Source of the DNA: Flammula alnicola
Lineage: Eukaryota > Basidiomycota > Agaricomycetes > Agaricales > Strophariaceae
Direction of reading: 5' to 3'
Assembly (NCBI GenBank): GCA_015499995.1
Contig: JADNRV010000002.1
Coordinates: forward strand, 124,001 to 188,000
Length of the DNA stretch: 64,000 nt
Shown in pieces: positions 12,637 to 23,590 of the stretch (position 1 is the stretch's first letter; each line of letters starts with the position of its first letter). The notes under the pieces were generated by a model. It was given only the letters and a program-made list of their open reading frames with translations. It was not told the origin of the DNA and did no database searches. The translations under genes and the position numbers were made by a program.

Positions 12637-14480
12637 TTATGTTGGTATTGGATGTGGACTGGACGCTGCATCGCGGGCACTGATAGGTATATGAGACAGG
12701 TCAAGTTCTGATGGGTCGCCAGCTCTTCGCAGTGGTGGCATGTTTTCATCTGAACGTGTAGGAATGGCTTTCTTATTCTTCAACCAGAAACACCAAGCCA
12801 GTATGACATTCTAGACACAGTTTTCAGTAAGGTCTTGCAGCACAGCATAAAGGGCATGTCTTCTGACCTTTTGCGTCGCGAACAACAAGAATGCTACGAG
12901 GGGTACTTCCGTTATTGTTAATTGGTATGTCCAAACAGATTATATAGTAGACCTACGTGCGGCCTGTATCATATAGGGCCATGGACGGGTGCGACCAGAA
13001 AGAAAGACGATGCTGGCTCTGAATCGGGATGTTGTAAATTAGTATTTGAAAAGAGGACGGCTACTAATCCATACCCAAAGGTTACAAAAAGATACAAATT
13101 GAAGAGGGCGATTCGTATGATAAGTCCAAGAGACGTGCTCCTGTGAGCTAGAGGAAAGCTTGTGATTATGCGCCTTCGAGATCGGTAGTAGCGTATTGCA
13201 ATTGCGACTGCAAGGAACACGTATCAGACAAGGAAGGAATACTATCTCGATATCTGACCTTCAAATCCAAACATAAGGGCCAACATAATAATGGATAGCG
13301 AAGGGACACTGTATCGTCGACTGAAAATATTTTGTCAAGGAGATTGCTTTGTAGAAAATAGCAACTGACATACAAAGAAATGCCATATGTGGTGCAATAC
13401 AAACCATTATTTGCGCTGAGGGATTGAGGGACTTTGATTTGGAGCTGTAAAATAATCAGCGTACGCGAATTCGTACGCGAATTCACACAAACATGGGACA
13501 GGGCTCACCACCAACGATACAAGCAGAAATACGATAAATACAATATAAGGCAGAGAAAGGGTCTGCAGGAAGGTCAGTCCAAACTTGGTTGCAAGTTAAG
13601 CCACGCGGAGAACACCTACAATAAATAGACAGCTTGTTTCTGAAAAACGACCATTACATGCGTATGCGTTTTGTGGATCTCTAAATGTACGCCAAATCTA
13701 TAAATAGCAGATGAACGTTCGAAGCGTGAGTGGACGATTAGAAAGGACGAACTTTGAGGACCACCAGAAATGTGGCTAGGGCCGACCTGAAGACAGAAAC
13801 TCGATGGTTAGTTCGTATGTATGTCGAAATTATGTCGCCTACATAGGAGGAGCGCCTTGAATCATTGCTGCTTGGGCAAAACATAACGTGTGGGGTGGTT
13901 CGTGGGTTTCCCACTTAATCCTCTGCAAACATTGAGGAGGTAAGTACTGCAAAAGTAGTGTATACAGTAGTTTGTTGAACTTACAACATCGTGTACGAGA
14001 TGGAATTAATGACCCAAGTGATACAGAAGTTGACGAGTTCTGGTTGACAGGAATGGCATCGAAGATGAAAAGGTGAGAATAAGCAGAGGTAAGCCGACGA
14101 GACCACCAGCAATATGCAGCGATAGGAAGATGGTCTGAGATTCGAAAGATCCAGTTGTGACGCGAAGAAGATAGGCTAGCGCTACTAGATATCGGTTAGG
14201 TTAGAATCTAGACTCGGATGCCATACGTGACTGAAGGTGAATGTACTCACCGTGATGGACCATTTACCCAACCTACATATGGGTGATACGCTTTACTTAG
14301 GCGCAGCTCATTGGTGAAGGCAATGAAAGCCACCCCTAGGCTGTCATAGATGCGCGAGCGTTGACACCGTCTGGATTGTCGGACTCGAGGCTGAGGGAGC
14401 TGGGTAAAGTCCTGTTGTGATAATTTTGTCGCCTCATCATTTTTTCTTGGAAGGGGTGGGCATGTCCGGAACTTATTGAC
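12637..14480 (-). CDS. Seven-transmembrane-like protein of a basidiomycete-wide family
   Basis: Minus-strand exons read together as a multi-pass membrane protein. Recognisable pieces are VNGPSR at an exon end near 14252, then SQTIFLSLHIAGGLVGLPLL, LVNFCITWVINSISYTM, LCFAQAAMIQGAPPM, LATFLVVLK, LSIIMLALMFGFE, VAIAIRYYRSRRR and LIIRIALFNLYLFVTFGYG. VPLVAFLLFATQK follows, and the cytosolic tail ends HPIPT with the stop at 12637-12639. Introns such as those starting GTAAGT near 13982 and GTAGGC near 13850 fit. The pattern matches an uncharacterised Agaricomycete family that I know only as hypothetical multi-pass proteins. It is not the STE3 pheromone-receptor family. The start lies somewhere near 14480. 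Some exon frames do not join cleanly. Confidence 0.55.
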
Positions 14481-15020
14481 ATATGACATAAAAGTAGGTT
14501 GGTGCCTTGATCGATCAGGATTTTCGCCTCCAAGAGTCCAAGTTCAATGTTTCGCACAGGCGCTAAAAATATATGATACCGATGTAACCATTTCACTCAA
14601 GATTTAAGACCGGAGATGCTATGTGGAGGATAGTCATAAGTAGCATTCATCTCATCCACTCTTCATACATAGGATAGTTAGTCCAAATTATTTAGGTGGC
14701 TGATAAGATGGCAAAGCGCAATTGACTCCGAATTCGAATGGCGTATCGCATGCCGATATGCTTACGGATAAGTAACCTTGTGCAACTGCCTGAATATATC
14801 AGCCGACTTAGTTGGACTCCGATGAACGTTTGACATTGGACAAGCTGGACTTATATGGGCGCTCGGAACCCAACATCCCTGTGTCTCCCTGAATCTTCAC
14901 AGTACAGAGAATATTGGCAAGCTCAAAAGATTTGAGGCGTAGACGGATCACAAAAGTACAGGCACATATCCCAGCATTCTTAGAAACAATCTAAGGACAC
15001 TCAGATAACAAGGTTTTGCA
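14481..15020. other. Intergenic, no gene recognised
   Basis: About 540 bp between the probable 5' end of the membrane-protein gene and the 3' end of COG1, both on the minus strand. I see only short open frames without family similarity. The stretch should hold the promoter of the membrane-protein gene and the COG1 3' UTR. Confidence 0.4.
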
Positions 15021-18000
15021 TTATCGATCCGCATTGCCAACTAACAACATTCCAAACCGAGGGCTTGGTTTAGCCAAGTCGATGGCAGGCTGGTGTGTTT
15101 GGCCTCCAGAGGGTGTACCAAAGCGCAGAAGAGGAGCATCGAAGGCCGGTATCAAGGGTGGAGGAAGGAGAATTGCGAACAGGGTTTGCATCCGTGCAAG
15201 ATATTCCGACGCAGAACTGTCAAGCCTGGAGAGTGTGCCCTCGTCAGAAACCTGAAAAAAAAGGATGAAAAGGGTCCGAAATGAAGTTTATTTAAGAGAC
15301 GCACAAATGACTTCAGCTTTTCAGATAGTACTGCTGAGATTTCATTCCAAGATTCGCCATACTGATCAGATATATGGCGAAGGAATACAATATCCTGCAC
15401 AGTATTCTCTCCACCTTTTCCACCGAAAAATTCCTTGGTCCAGGAAGTAATAAAGGAGCGCAGGACTTGCTGAACAATAACATGTTGCCTGACTGGGTGA
15501 TAGATGACTCCAAGCTGTCGTATGCTGTCGCAAAGTGACAACAACGCCTGAAGAATTTCGGGTGTCGGTCCTGCTGTTCCTAGAAATTGGTTTGGTTAGT
15601 TATCGAGCCCAGAAAAGAAGCATTGCACTACCTGTTGTTCTCAACGGTTGGTGAGAATGGCCCTGCGTTCATGGATGACTCGTTGAACAATTATCTCGCG
15701 CCACTTTTCAGTGATCTTGTCGTTGATCGACGTCACTTTTTGCTTAAAATCTGCGTATAAGGTCAAGAAAAGACTAGAGACATTGTTAGAGCAGCCTAAC
15801 CTTGAGATGATTCAGGAGTGCAGCCGATATTCTTTATGAACAAGGAGGATGAAGCAAGATCGTCTGTGATCCTGCTCAAAAAGACGAATCGCTTATATGA
15901 ACTCTATTGGGGACGATTGTCAGAAGCAAATTTATGCACAATTGCAAAGAAAGACAAACCTGCATCACGTATCGTGTCCACACTTGCATCATCAAGAATA
16001 GAGACGATCCTTATTGACAATGCTGTGGCAGCTGGCTGATAGGTCTGCGTTAGCCGTTCAATGAGAGTTCTGTGAAGACGTCAAGGTACTGTTGGACTAT
16101 AACGAATAACAGAAAACATACTTTGTTTTGTCATCTCCGTTCGCCCTTAGGTGCAAGAAATCCTGTTGAATGGCTCGGGCACATTGCTCGAGGGTCGACA
16201 GAACGGTATCAAGTTGCGACGAACGGCCGACAAGCTGTCGTTTCAGAGAGATTTGGTATTTTTGGAAAGGGGTATCTACAAAGGACTTGACGGTTTGAGA
16301 AACTGTGGGTATCGGCGGAGGTTGGAACAAGAAATCCACTGGAGAAGTGTCTGAAAATGTGGATTAGAGAGAGGACAGACGCATTACAAGTGTAAAAGGA
16401 TATACCTTTAGTACTTCGCTTTGCTGCGAAGAAGATTTTTCACGTAAAGATTTCTTGAATTTAGTTTCGGTATCTGACAGGGTTTTCTGCCATACGCCAG
16501 TAATTCTCTCGTGGCAGACAGAATCGAGGTTAGAGAGAATATAATTCTTTTCCGTTGAATCGAGCCCTGAACTTGTGATATAGCGCCTTATCGAATTCCT
16601 CAGAGTCCAGACCTCCTTCATAGAATATAGACCAGAAAACCATTTTGAGGCGGAGTGTTGCCACTGGTCAGAAGAAGCGTTGAACCATTCCTGCAGTCGC
16701 TGAGAGAGCGTCGAATGCGACAATGAAGCAGAAGAAGAATTTAGGTCGATATATGGTTTGTACAATCGAAGATTCGGCGGAAGTAGTTGGAAATTGGCCG
16801 AAGACGTCAGTTGAGTGAGAAGAGATTGCGTGGTGAGATGTAGTTCATCTGGAAGGCGTTTGGAAGGAGATTCAGATTCGGTTTGATCTTCCTGTATTGA
16901 CTGCAGAACACTAATGATGAGGGATGGCTCAGATGTTTGATCCTGGAATATAGTCCTCGCAGAAGAGACAGTTTGCGCTATCGTGCTTAGTGCCTTCTTC
17001 ATGATCTGCGTGAGCTCCCTCACTGGAACCGGTTTTACTGACCCTGGAGGGTGTCCATTAGCGATGGAAGGTGTGCTGCTTTGTTTGGAGGAACCAGAGT
17101 CAGGTTTCCAGGAAAGGATCGAGTGCAAGGTCTTTGAGCGTTGCAAGAGCAAGGCAGCCAATGTCTCGTTTAGTGGTCGCGAATCTAGAAGATGCAGTGT
17201 AACCAAAGTGGCACAAGTGTCCTACACATTATTAGAGACAGTCGTACAAGTGAGGGGAGGGAACGACGGACCTCAGTGGATGCAGAGGCCTCGCGTAGCG
17301 ATAAAGTGGATTTATGGATGATCTGTGACCGAAATTGGGATACGACCTCCCATTGACGCTGGACTAATGGAAATTCTGCCTGTAAACTGTCTGAGTATAA
17401 AGGGTTCGCGTATCAGGATTTTAACGCACCAAAACGTCGACACCTTCATTAACCCAGGATTGCTCGTCATTTTCGTCATGGCGTACAAGTGCTCGATGAA
17501 CAACACGAGACAGCAGAAACAACCAAGCCGCCTGGAAGTATTTCTTGCGTTCTATCAAACGCCATAAATGCTCAGGTGCATCGAGCAGTAATTTCATATG
17601 TGCAGAAAGAACTTGGAGGGCGTAAAGGTGTCTGTCTAGATTTCCGTTGTCAATGGAAAATATTACACAGTATAGTTGGCCGATACGCGCACCATCGAGT
17701 CCGTCTATTGCAGCAGTCTTGGGTGGCAAAGGCAAATCATGTTGGGATAGGATTGCTTCTCTACTCTCCTCCAGTGAATCCAATACGCGCTGGGACGACT
17801 TTGCGATGGCAATGATTGAAGATGACGCTTGGAGTAGATCTCGATATCGTTCTCTGAGCTTTCAATTTAATACTGGACCATGCTTGCACGTCCGCCGAAG
17901 AGCTACGCACCCAACCATCAATCGTAGTTCCTCCTGCTTTGCGTCTGCATCAGCCCTACACATAACGCATAAGGTGTTTGTCGTATATCTCCAAATAAAA

Positions 18001-18246
18001 GATGAATTACTTGAGCCGCTGCTGAACAGCTTTCACTTCTGAGACCGTGTACTTCGTGAATAATTCATCTGGACTGAGGCTCAATGCGTCATTCGCTAAC
18101 TTTGCGGAGGCCAATGCCTTCGCGTATGTCCCTGAGATTGGAGTCGATACAATGGGCGTTCGTTGGACTTGATCTGCTGAAATGTACCCGTTAGACTTGG
18201 GCGACAAGAATGAATGCGCGGAATGAGCAGGGGACAGGGTTGACAT
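15021..18246 (-). CDS. COG1: Conserved oligomeric Golgi complex subunit 1
   Basis: This is a subunit of the eight-protein COG tether that acts in retrograde intra-Golgi vesicle transport. The N-terminal block reads DELFTKYTVSEVKAVQQRLK, ADADAKQEELRLMVG, ERYRDLLQASSSIIAIAKSS and QRVLDSLEESREAIL, the classic COG1 N-terminus. Two introns with good splice sites separate the first three pieces. Downstream are SAHMKLLLDAPEHLWRLIER, a long middle exon (16364-17206) and the C-terminal DQYGESWNEISAVLSEKLKS. The protein finishes GGQTHQPAIDLAKPSPRFGM and stops at 15021. The start was chosen at 18246 because it gives a Ser/Pro-rich leader as in relatives. Several frame interruptions lie in the middle and C-terminal thirds. 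Confidence 0.85.
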
Positions 18247-18541
18247 GGACTCGGACGAAGTGTGTAGACCTTCAATGCATCTACAGCAACTCTCCACGAA
18301 GGGTTGATTACGTAAGAAACCAAGGGGGATTACTACTGAAGCTTGAAGCACTGAAGGGTTACTTGTGTTGATAGGACGATTCTCTCGATGCATAAGTAGT
18401 CATAGATTGGCATGCATAGAGTTATCATTAAAGAGAAAGAAAACAATTATCGTAAAATGATTTTGGAGGGTGTACATAGGAATACCAGCAGTATTGCCAC
18501 ACACAGCGGACAGGAATAATGGAGGCATAATTTCCAGTTGT

Positions 18542-19920
18542 CTATCGAATGTCCGACTTCGCCTTTCCAGCATCGTCAGACTCGCTTCCGCTCTTGGTAC
18601 GATCAAGAGCTCGCCCATTTGGTGGGGGAGAAGGTGAGGTCCCTGCGCTATCTGTGCGGGCCAAGCCCACTGTCGGGGGTGACCGTGTTTGTGCTGGGGC
18701 AGCATTTGTTGAGCTTGAACCCACAGGAGAAGAGCTATTGGCAAGTCTTTGATCCAAAGCTTTCAATGCCATAGCTCTGCAACAGTTCGAGGAAATTTTA
18801 GGTTCATAGAGCTCCGAATGAACGAACTAACGCACCGTCGCCTCTCAGCTTCTGCGCGTGCAGTGCCTGGAACCTGCCCATAACCACCGAGTTCGACGTC
18901 CGAGCCAGCTGATGGTATAAGGTGGAAACGATTGGCCAGCGAGTATACAAAGTTTCCCAGGAGAGTGAGAGGATAGCTAGAACAAGTATCAACAACGAAC
19001 GCGGCACCCAGGAGTGCACTACTTACTGCATGAAAGGAGGGAACCAAGAGATCAGAGAGAATGTCTCGCTCCTATCGCCATAGGTGTCTACACCTCCAAC
19101 TGATTCTCCGGGGTTCTTCTTGTAGAAACGAAGATATACCCAACCTACAAACCAGCCAAACTGAATGATGATCCATGGGCACTGGAAACCGACGATGCAC
19201 AGCACTGTGGATAAGGTCAGATAAGCCATAGGAAGACTCTAAAAGGAAGTCAGGTCAGTGAAACCTCTAGCCATGGGGGAGAAAATCCTCAACCTTGACG
19301 CGAGCTTTAATGACACCGAGAACTTGAATCTGATGTTCGGGAATGAGTTGAGTGAAGGCGACGAGGATGGCTATTTGTAAGGCCATTTGGCCATGATAAT
19401 GCATTCCATATCTTCGGCGAGAAAATCAATAAATCATAGCAGAGTTTTCAAAGCTAGTGAAGTTGCTCACAGGAACATATCCGCATTTCGTGTCGCGATG
19501 AATTCGATCCAGTTGAACCCAAAAGCAATGATGTTTGAAGCGACGATAGATACCACAATAAATTTCAGAGTTTCAATGCTGCCCCAAAGTCGTTCCAAGT
19601 ATTTCAAAGAGGCAGGGACGAAAATTAAGGTTGCAATGAACTACGCGAACCTTTTGATTTAGTACGGGTTTGAGACAGGAGCAGCAAACGTCACTTGCCT
19701 CGAATATAGACGTTTCAACTAATGCAGATGTGAGCAGCGTCCAAGGTGCATAGAAAGCAGAGCCTGGAACGACTGTCATATATTGCGCCGCTTCTGTCCC
19801 CAGTCCTTTCCAACATAGATATCCATACAACGCGGATGATACGATGGTTGCGCCTGTGAAGGCACGCGTAACTGGAGGAACTGACTGTACTAGAACAAGC
19901 GGTGATGAAAGAACAGCCAT
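18542..19920 (-). CDS. TMEM115-like (DUF1751) rhomboid-fold Golgi membrane protein
   Basis: This is a multi-pass protein of the TMEM115 family, a rhomboid-like pseudoenzyme family of the Golgi in animals. The N-terminus (SVPPVTRAFTGATIVSSALY) matches the family signature PPVTR. Then come YMTVVPGSAFYAPWTLLTSA, FTQLIPEHQIQVLGVIKARV and STVLCIVGFQCPWIIIQFGW. The conserved segment GWVYLRFYK and later GDRSETFSLISWFPPFM follow. The cytosolic tail (MALKALDQRLANSS onward, to 18542) is Ser/Pro-rich and carries no membrane segment. Introns lie near 18790-18830, 19020-19030, 19240-19300 and 19410-19470. Its start lies about 200 bp from the divergent FAM32A-like gene, so the two may share a promoter. No active-site rhomboid Ser/His motif was seen, as expected for the family. 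Confidence 0.78.
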
Positions 19921-20121
19921 TTTTGTGGAAAGAAGACGACTGGCACGCCAATAGCAAACGGAGAGTGCTGGTTGGGGCCTGGACAAGTAGGAGGGAACAC
20001 GATTTTCTAAAAGTTAAGCGCAGGAGGCAAGAGTTCGGTAAGAGTTTGGCACGTGCATTTCCTTTTCCAGTGGGCACAGCATCATTATGATTCCAGCCTC
20101 ATCTCTTCCTCTCTTTCACCC

Positions 20122-20678
20122 ATGTCTGACTACGACTTTCGCCCTGGTGGCTCCCTCAAACTCAAGGGAGGGGTCGCTGAGGGCGGCATCGTAAAGAAGT
20201 GAGTTATCTTGTTTACACATGCACAACATCACTGAAATATCCTTCAGGAAGAAGAAGAAATCCAAAGTCAAATCTGAACCGCCCACAAAAGATCAGGACC
20301 TCGAGAGGGTCAAAGAACTCTTATCCCAACAGGACGATAAAGATGGCTCGCCTTCTGGAAGCGGTCGCAATTCTCCAGCCGTAGCGAGCAGTTCGACTCG
20401 CAAAACCGAAGCGGAGAGGCGTTTTGAAGAGGTTCAGAAGCGTCGCGTATGTTTGAATATCTTTACTCCTCCTAATATTAAACTTAATTTATTGACCCGC
20501 AGCTTGAAAAACGCATATCCAAGCTTGCGAACAAGACTCATAAGGACCGCGTTAGCGAGTTTAACGCGCATCTCGAGTCTCTCAGTGAACATCATGACAT
20601 TCCTAAGGTGACTACGCTGCCCTTTACCATGCGTTTATGCGCCGACACTGACACGTATTTTAGGTTGGGCCTGGATAA
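20122..20678 (+). CDS. FAM32A-like protein (DUF1754)
   Basis: This small basic nuclear protein reads through without any frameshift. The exons are 20122-20198, 20248-20446, 20503-20607 and 20664-20678. It starts MSDYDFRPGGSLKLKGG, runs through a lysine-rich stretch (KKKKKSK), then EAERRFEEVQKRR, LANKTHKDRVSEFNAHLESL and SEHHDIPKVGPG-stop. The SLKLKGG start and the HYDIPKV-like end define FAM32A. In human spliceosomes FAM32A acts as an exon-ligation factor; that role is inferred here. The intact frame shows that not every gene in this window carries the single-base lesions. Confidence 0.88.
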
Positions 20679-21034
20679 TATTTATTATATTCTCCGGGTG
20701 GTGTCTTGTTGGTCGCGTATCTTGAGGGTCTTGTTTTTCTCCGCGTCGAAACCATGCAGGTCTTATTGTTGGGGACGAATTGCTCATGCAGAGATGCTAC
20801 GCTGGAAGTTTCGATACTGCAAGGAGTGTAATATCGGTTAGAAACCTACGCAGGCTCTATACGATAATTTTGTGCCTTAGTATGGTGCTGCTATTGTAAT
20901 ATATTTGTTCCGCATTGCGCTACAAAATAAGGTTGTATATATAGTTTAAGTCTTGTCACCACAAACGCCCTCTTTCCCCGCTACACTTTATCTCGCTCCA
21001 CACAGGCTCGTCGCGTTCTTTGCGACACCTCCTC
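20679..21034. other. Intergenic: FAM32A 3' UTR and promoter of the downstream gene
   Basis: About 355 bp between two plus-strand genes. It is AT-rich in its middle (20880-20950), with a TATATATA-like run near 20936-20943 that could be a core promoter element. Nothing else was recognised. Confidence 0.4.
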
Positions 21035-23221
21035 ATGGCTAGCTCTTACAAAGCTGACAAAAAGTCGCACATATGCCCACCGTCTAATGCAATTCACCCA
21101 GCGGACCGATGGGAGTCCTTATTTGTCTACTCATTCATCTGCAAATTCACGAATCTTCGCCACAAGATTGAAGGATTGGAATCACCTATGGAGTGCGTAC
21201 CTCTGCATATGCAGTTCACAATCCTCGCATGCTGATTCGAGTCGTGTTCATGTGCGATAGTTTAGAGGAAGCACTTATGTTGAAAGAACCGAACAACATC
21301 GTGACCCAAATTTTGGTCCAATTTGTAGTCAACCTCAAACCCCAGACGCGTAACTTGAGGTACTCGCGTGTTCCGCTACGCAACGAGGATCTTTATGATA
21401 AGCTGACGATGCATTCGTGGCTCCAGCACGGACCAGATTTCTACAACCGTAGCTAGTGTCCTCTCAGAATACTTCAAAACTTTCGAAAGAACTATCTTCT
21501 GGGACGATGACTTGAAAGCTAACGTGGATCCCTTTGAAGGCCTAGAAGGAGGCTTTTTTGCGACGAATTGGGATTTTAAAGTAAGCCTGTTTATTCGTGC
21601 AAACGATGGCATAAGCTTACGCCTTAATACTTTCATCTCCACAGCTTAAAATTCTACGGCAACTAGTTGAACTGCAGCTGTGCCACGCGCCCGACATCAA
21701 GGCGACTATTGATAACGCGTGGGGCGTCGTGCACAATAAGCACAAGAAGAATCAGGCGCCTGCTCCGCTAGATCCAAGTGATCCCAAAAGTCAAGAGCAT
21801 CTCCAATTGTTGCCCATCGGACAAGATTGCCAACGGAAACGTTACTGGATTGCAGATGGTCCGTGCATACTCATTGTCTAGCTCCTCTCGGTGCCCATTC
21901 CCTATTTGCGTATATTTGCCCGGGAACTGTTTAATATCTGCTTTCTTCTTGTCTGGCTCGGGGCTTGCCGTCTTAATTTACAAGTCTGAGGAATTTTATA
22001 AAGCTGACTTGCTCTCTCTATCTTTGTAGACTCGCCGCGGATATACGTGTCGACAAATCCGTGGAAAATTACAGCCACATTCCAGACCGTTTCATCAACA
22101 CGGGAGGAATACCTTGCTACAATCGACACTTTGAAGGCATCGGCACCCCCCGAACCCAAGAGAGGTCAAAAAAGGACGAAACTTGAAAACGCACACATCG
22201 CACTGATTGCGGCTCTTGAGGGACGCCTTGAGGCCATTGACGCAGAATTAGCAGTGAGTAGCGACCTCTTGGCGTGTTTATCCGTTCAAAACTGCGAATT
22301 TTCTTCTGGCATTCGCAACGTGGCATGATATTTTTTTGTGGCTACTAACATGCCGGATTTTTCCCTTGCTAAAATATTTTTTAATACTTTTAGCGCGTAT
22401 CAAGGGTTCGAAAGAAAATTGAACAAAAGCGCATTCTCCTTGCCCAGGCTGAGGTACGGCAGACACGGACAAGGAGAAGAACGCAAAAACCAGATTACGT
22501 GTATAACAATGACATGGACAGTGAGGCAAGTGCCAGGGCATGGGTAGCTCTGACTTTTCTCAGCTCACTGCCTATTTTTGGATTTTAGGATGATGGGGAC
22601 GAATACACTTATCAAGAAGAACGCCAGGACGATGAATACGAGCAAGACTTCTTGAATTTTAACGATGGTCCCAGAAGAGGGCGTGGAGGCCCTTCTGCTG
22701 TGGCTACAAGACGTTCGGCCCGTACTGCCGCGGTAAACTCCAACGGCAAGCGCGAAGGTTCTTCTGATTCTGGTATATGGCGCGGCGAACGTCGTTCTTC
22801 TCGGTTGGGTGGCTCCGAAGCGTTCGTTGATGTTGAGCCATCAAGAAAACGTGCTCGCACTGAGGACAGCACAGAGAGTGTTCATTCAAATGATGCATTT
22901 GCCTTAGACAATCTTGGCGTCGCGAATGGGGTCAGAGTGAAAACCTCTGGCGCTGCTGCTTTGAAACCTACGGAAATTGCAATGGAGCAAATAGCTGGCA
23001 AAAAACGATCCAAATTCTGGGTGTATGCCGTTGAACCGATACCGGGCGCACAACCTCCTCTCCCTGTCCCTCCGAGCAATGCGTCAACTTCGCCCGATAT
23101 TGGAGGCCATGGCCATGAGACGAATGGTTCTCATACCAATGGCACTACACAGTCTCCAGGATCAAACAAAACCGACTATGGAAAGAGCATGGAGGGAAGG
23201 CTCTCTCCAATGCATCTTTAG
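21035..23221 (+). CDS. WHIM-like nuclear protein, probable chromatin-remodeling accessory factor
   Basis: I recognise this only as a conserved basidiomycete nuclear protein. The N-terminus reads SSYKADKKSHICPPSNAIHP and continues HPADRWESLFVYSFICKFTN. A middle section, EYFKTFERTIFWDDDLKAN and LLPIGQDCQRKRYWIAD followed by SPRIYVSTNPWK, resembles the WHIM modules of ISWI-associated and RSF1-type proteins, with an RYW core. The C-terminal third has acidic stretches (EDDGDEYTYQEERQDDEYEQ), an RGRGG patch, RRSARTAAVNSNGKR and a basic SRKRAR motif, fitting a nuclear chromatin protein. At least five introns occur, and single-base breaks appear near 21210 and 21370. The remodeling role is inferred from the resemblance alone. 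Confidence 0.5.
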
Positions 23222-23590
23222 GTTTGTCGTCGGCCGAGAACGCACATAATTTAGATTCCTTTTACTTGATGACCCGGTATCTAACATTTCATTCCATCAT
23301 CCATCCACTCATTCATTCACATTACACCAGCATTCATCGTATATATAAACGCTAATCATATTTGAAGTACCTGCGGTCGAAACCTAGGATAATACAATTT
23401 ACTTGCATTTTTTGACCACGATTGCGAAATCCAAGTGAGCGATGATGAGGAGCTGCAGCCAATCAGAGGGAATTGATTGTCGATTCCACGTGACGGATCT
23501 AGAGTTCCTCCGGAATAGCCAAGCGGACGGATTACTCAAATTTCGACCACCAGAAAGCCAGTGGTTGGTTTTGTCGCCTGCTCTTTCTTT

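Noticed and set aside
12637..14480. Possible STE3-type pheromone receptor (B mating locus)
   Set aside because: The helix pattern and conserved residues do not match STE3 receptors; there is no nearby CaaX-ending pheromone precursor frame that I could find.
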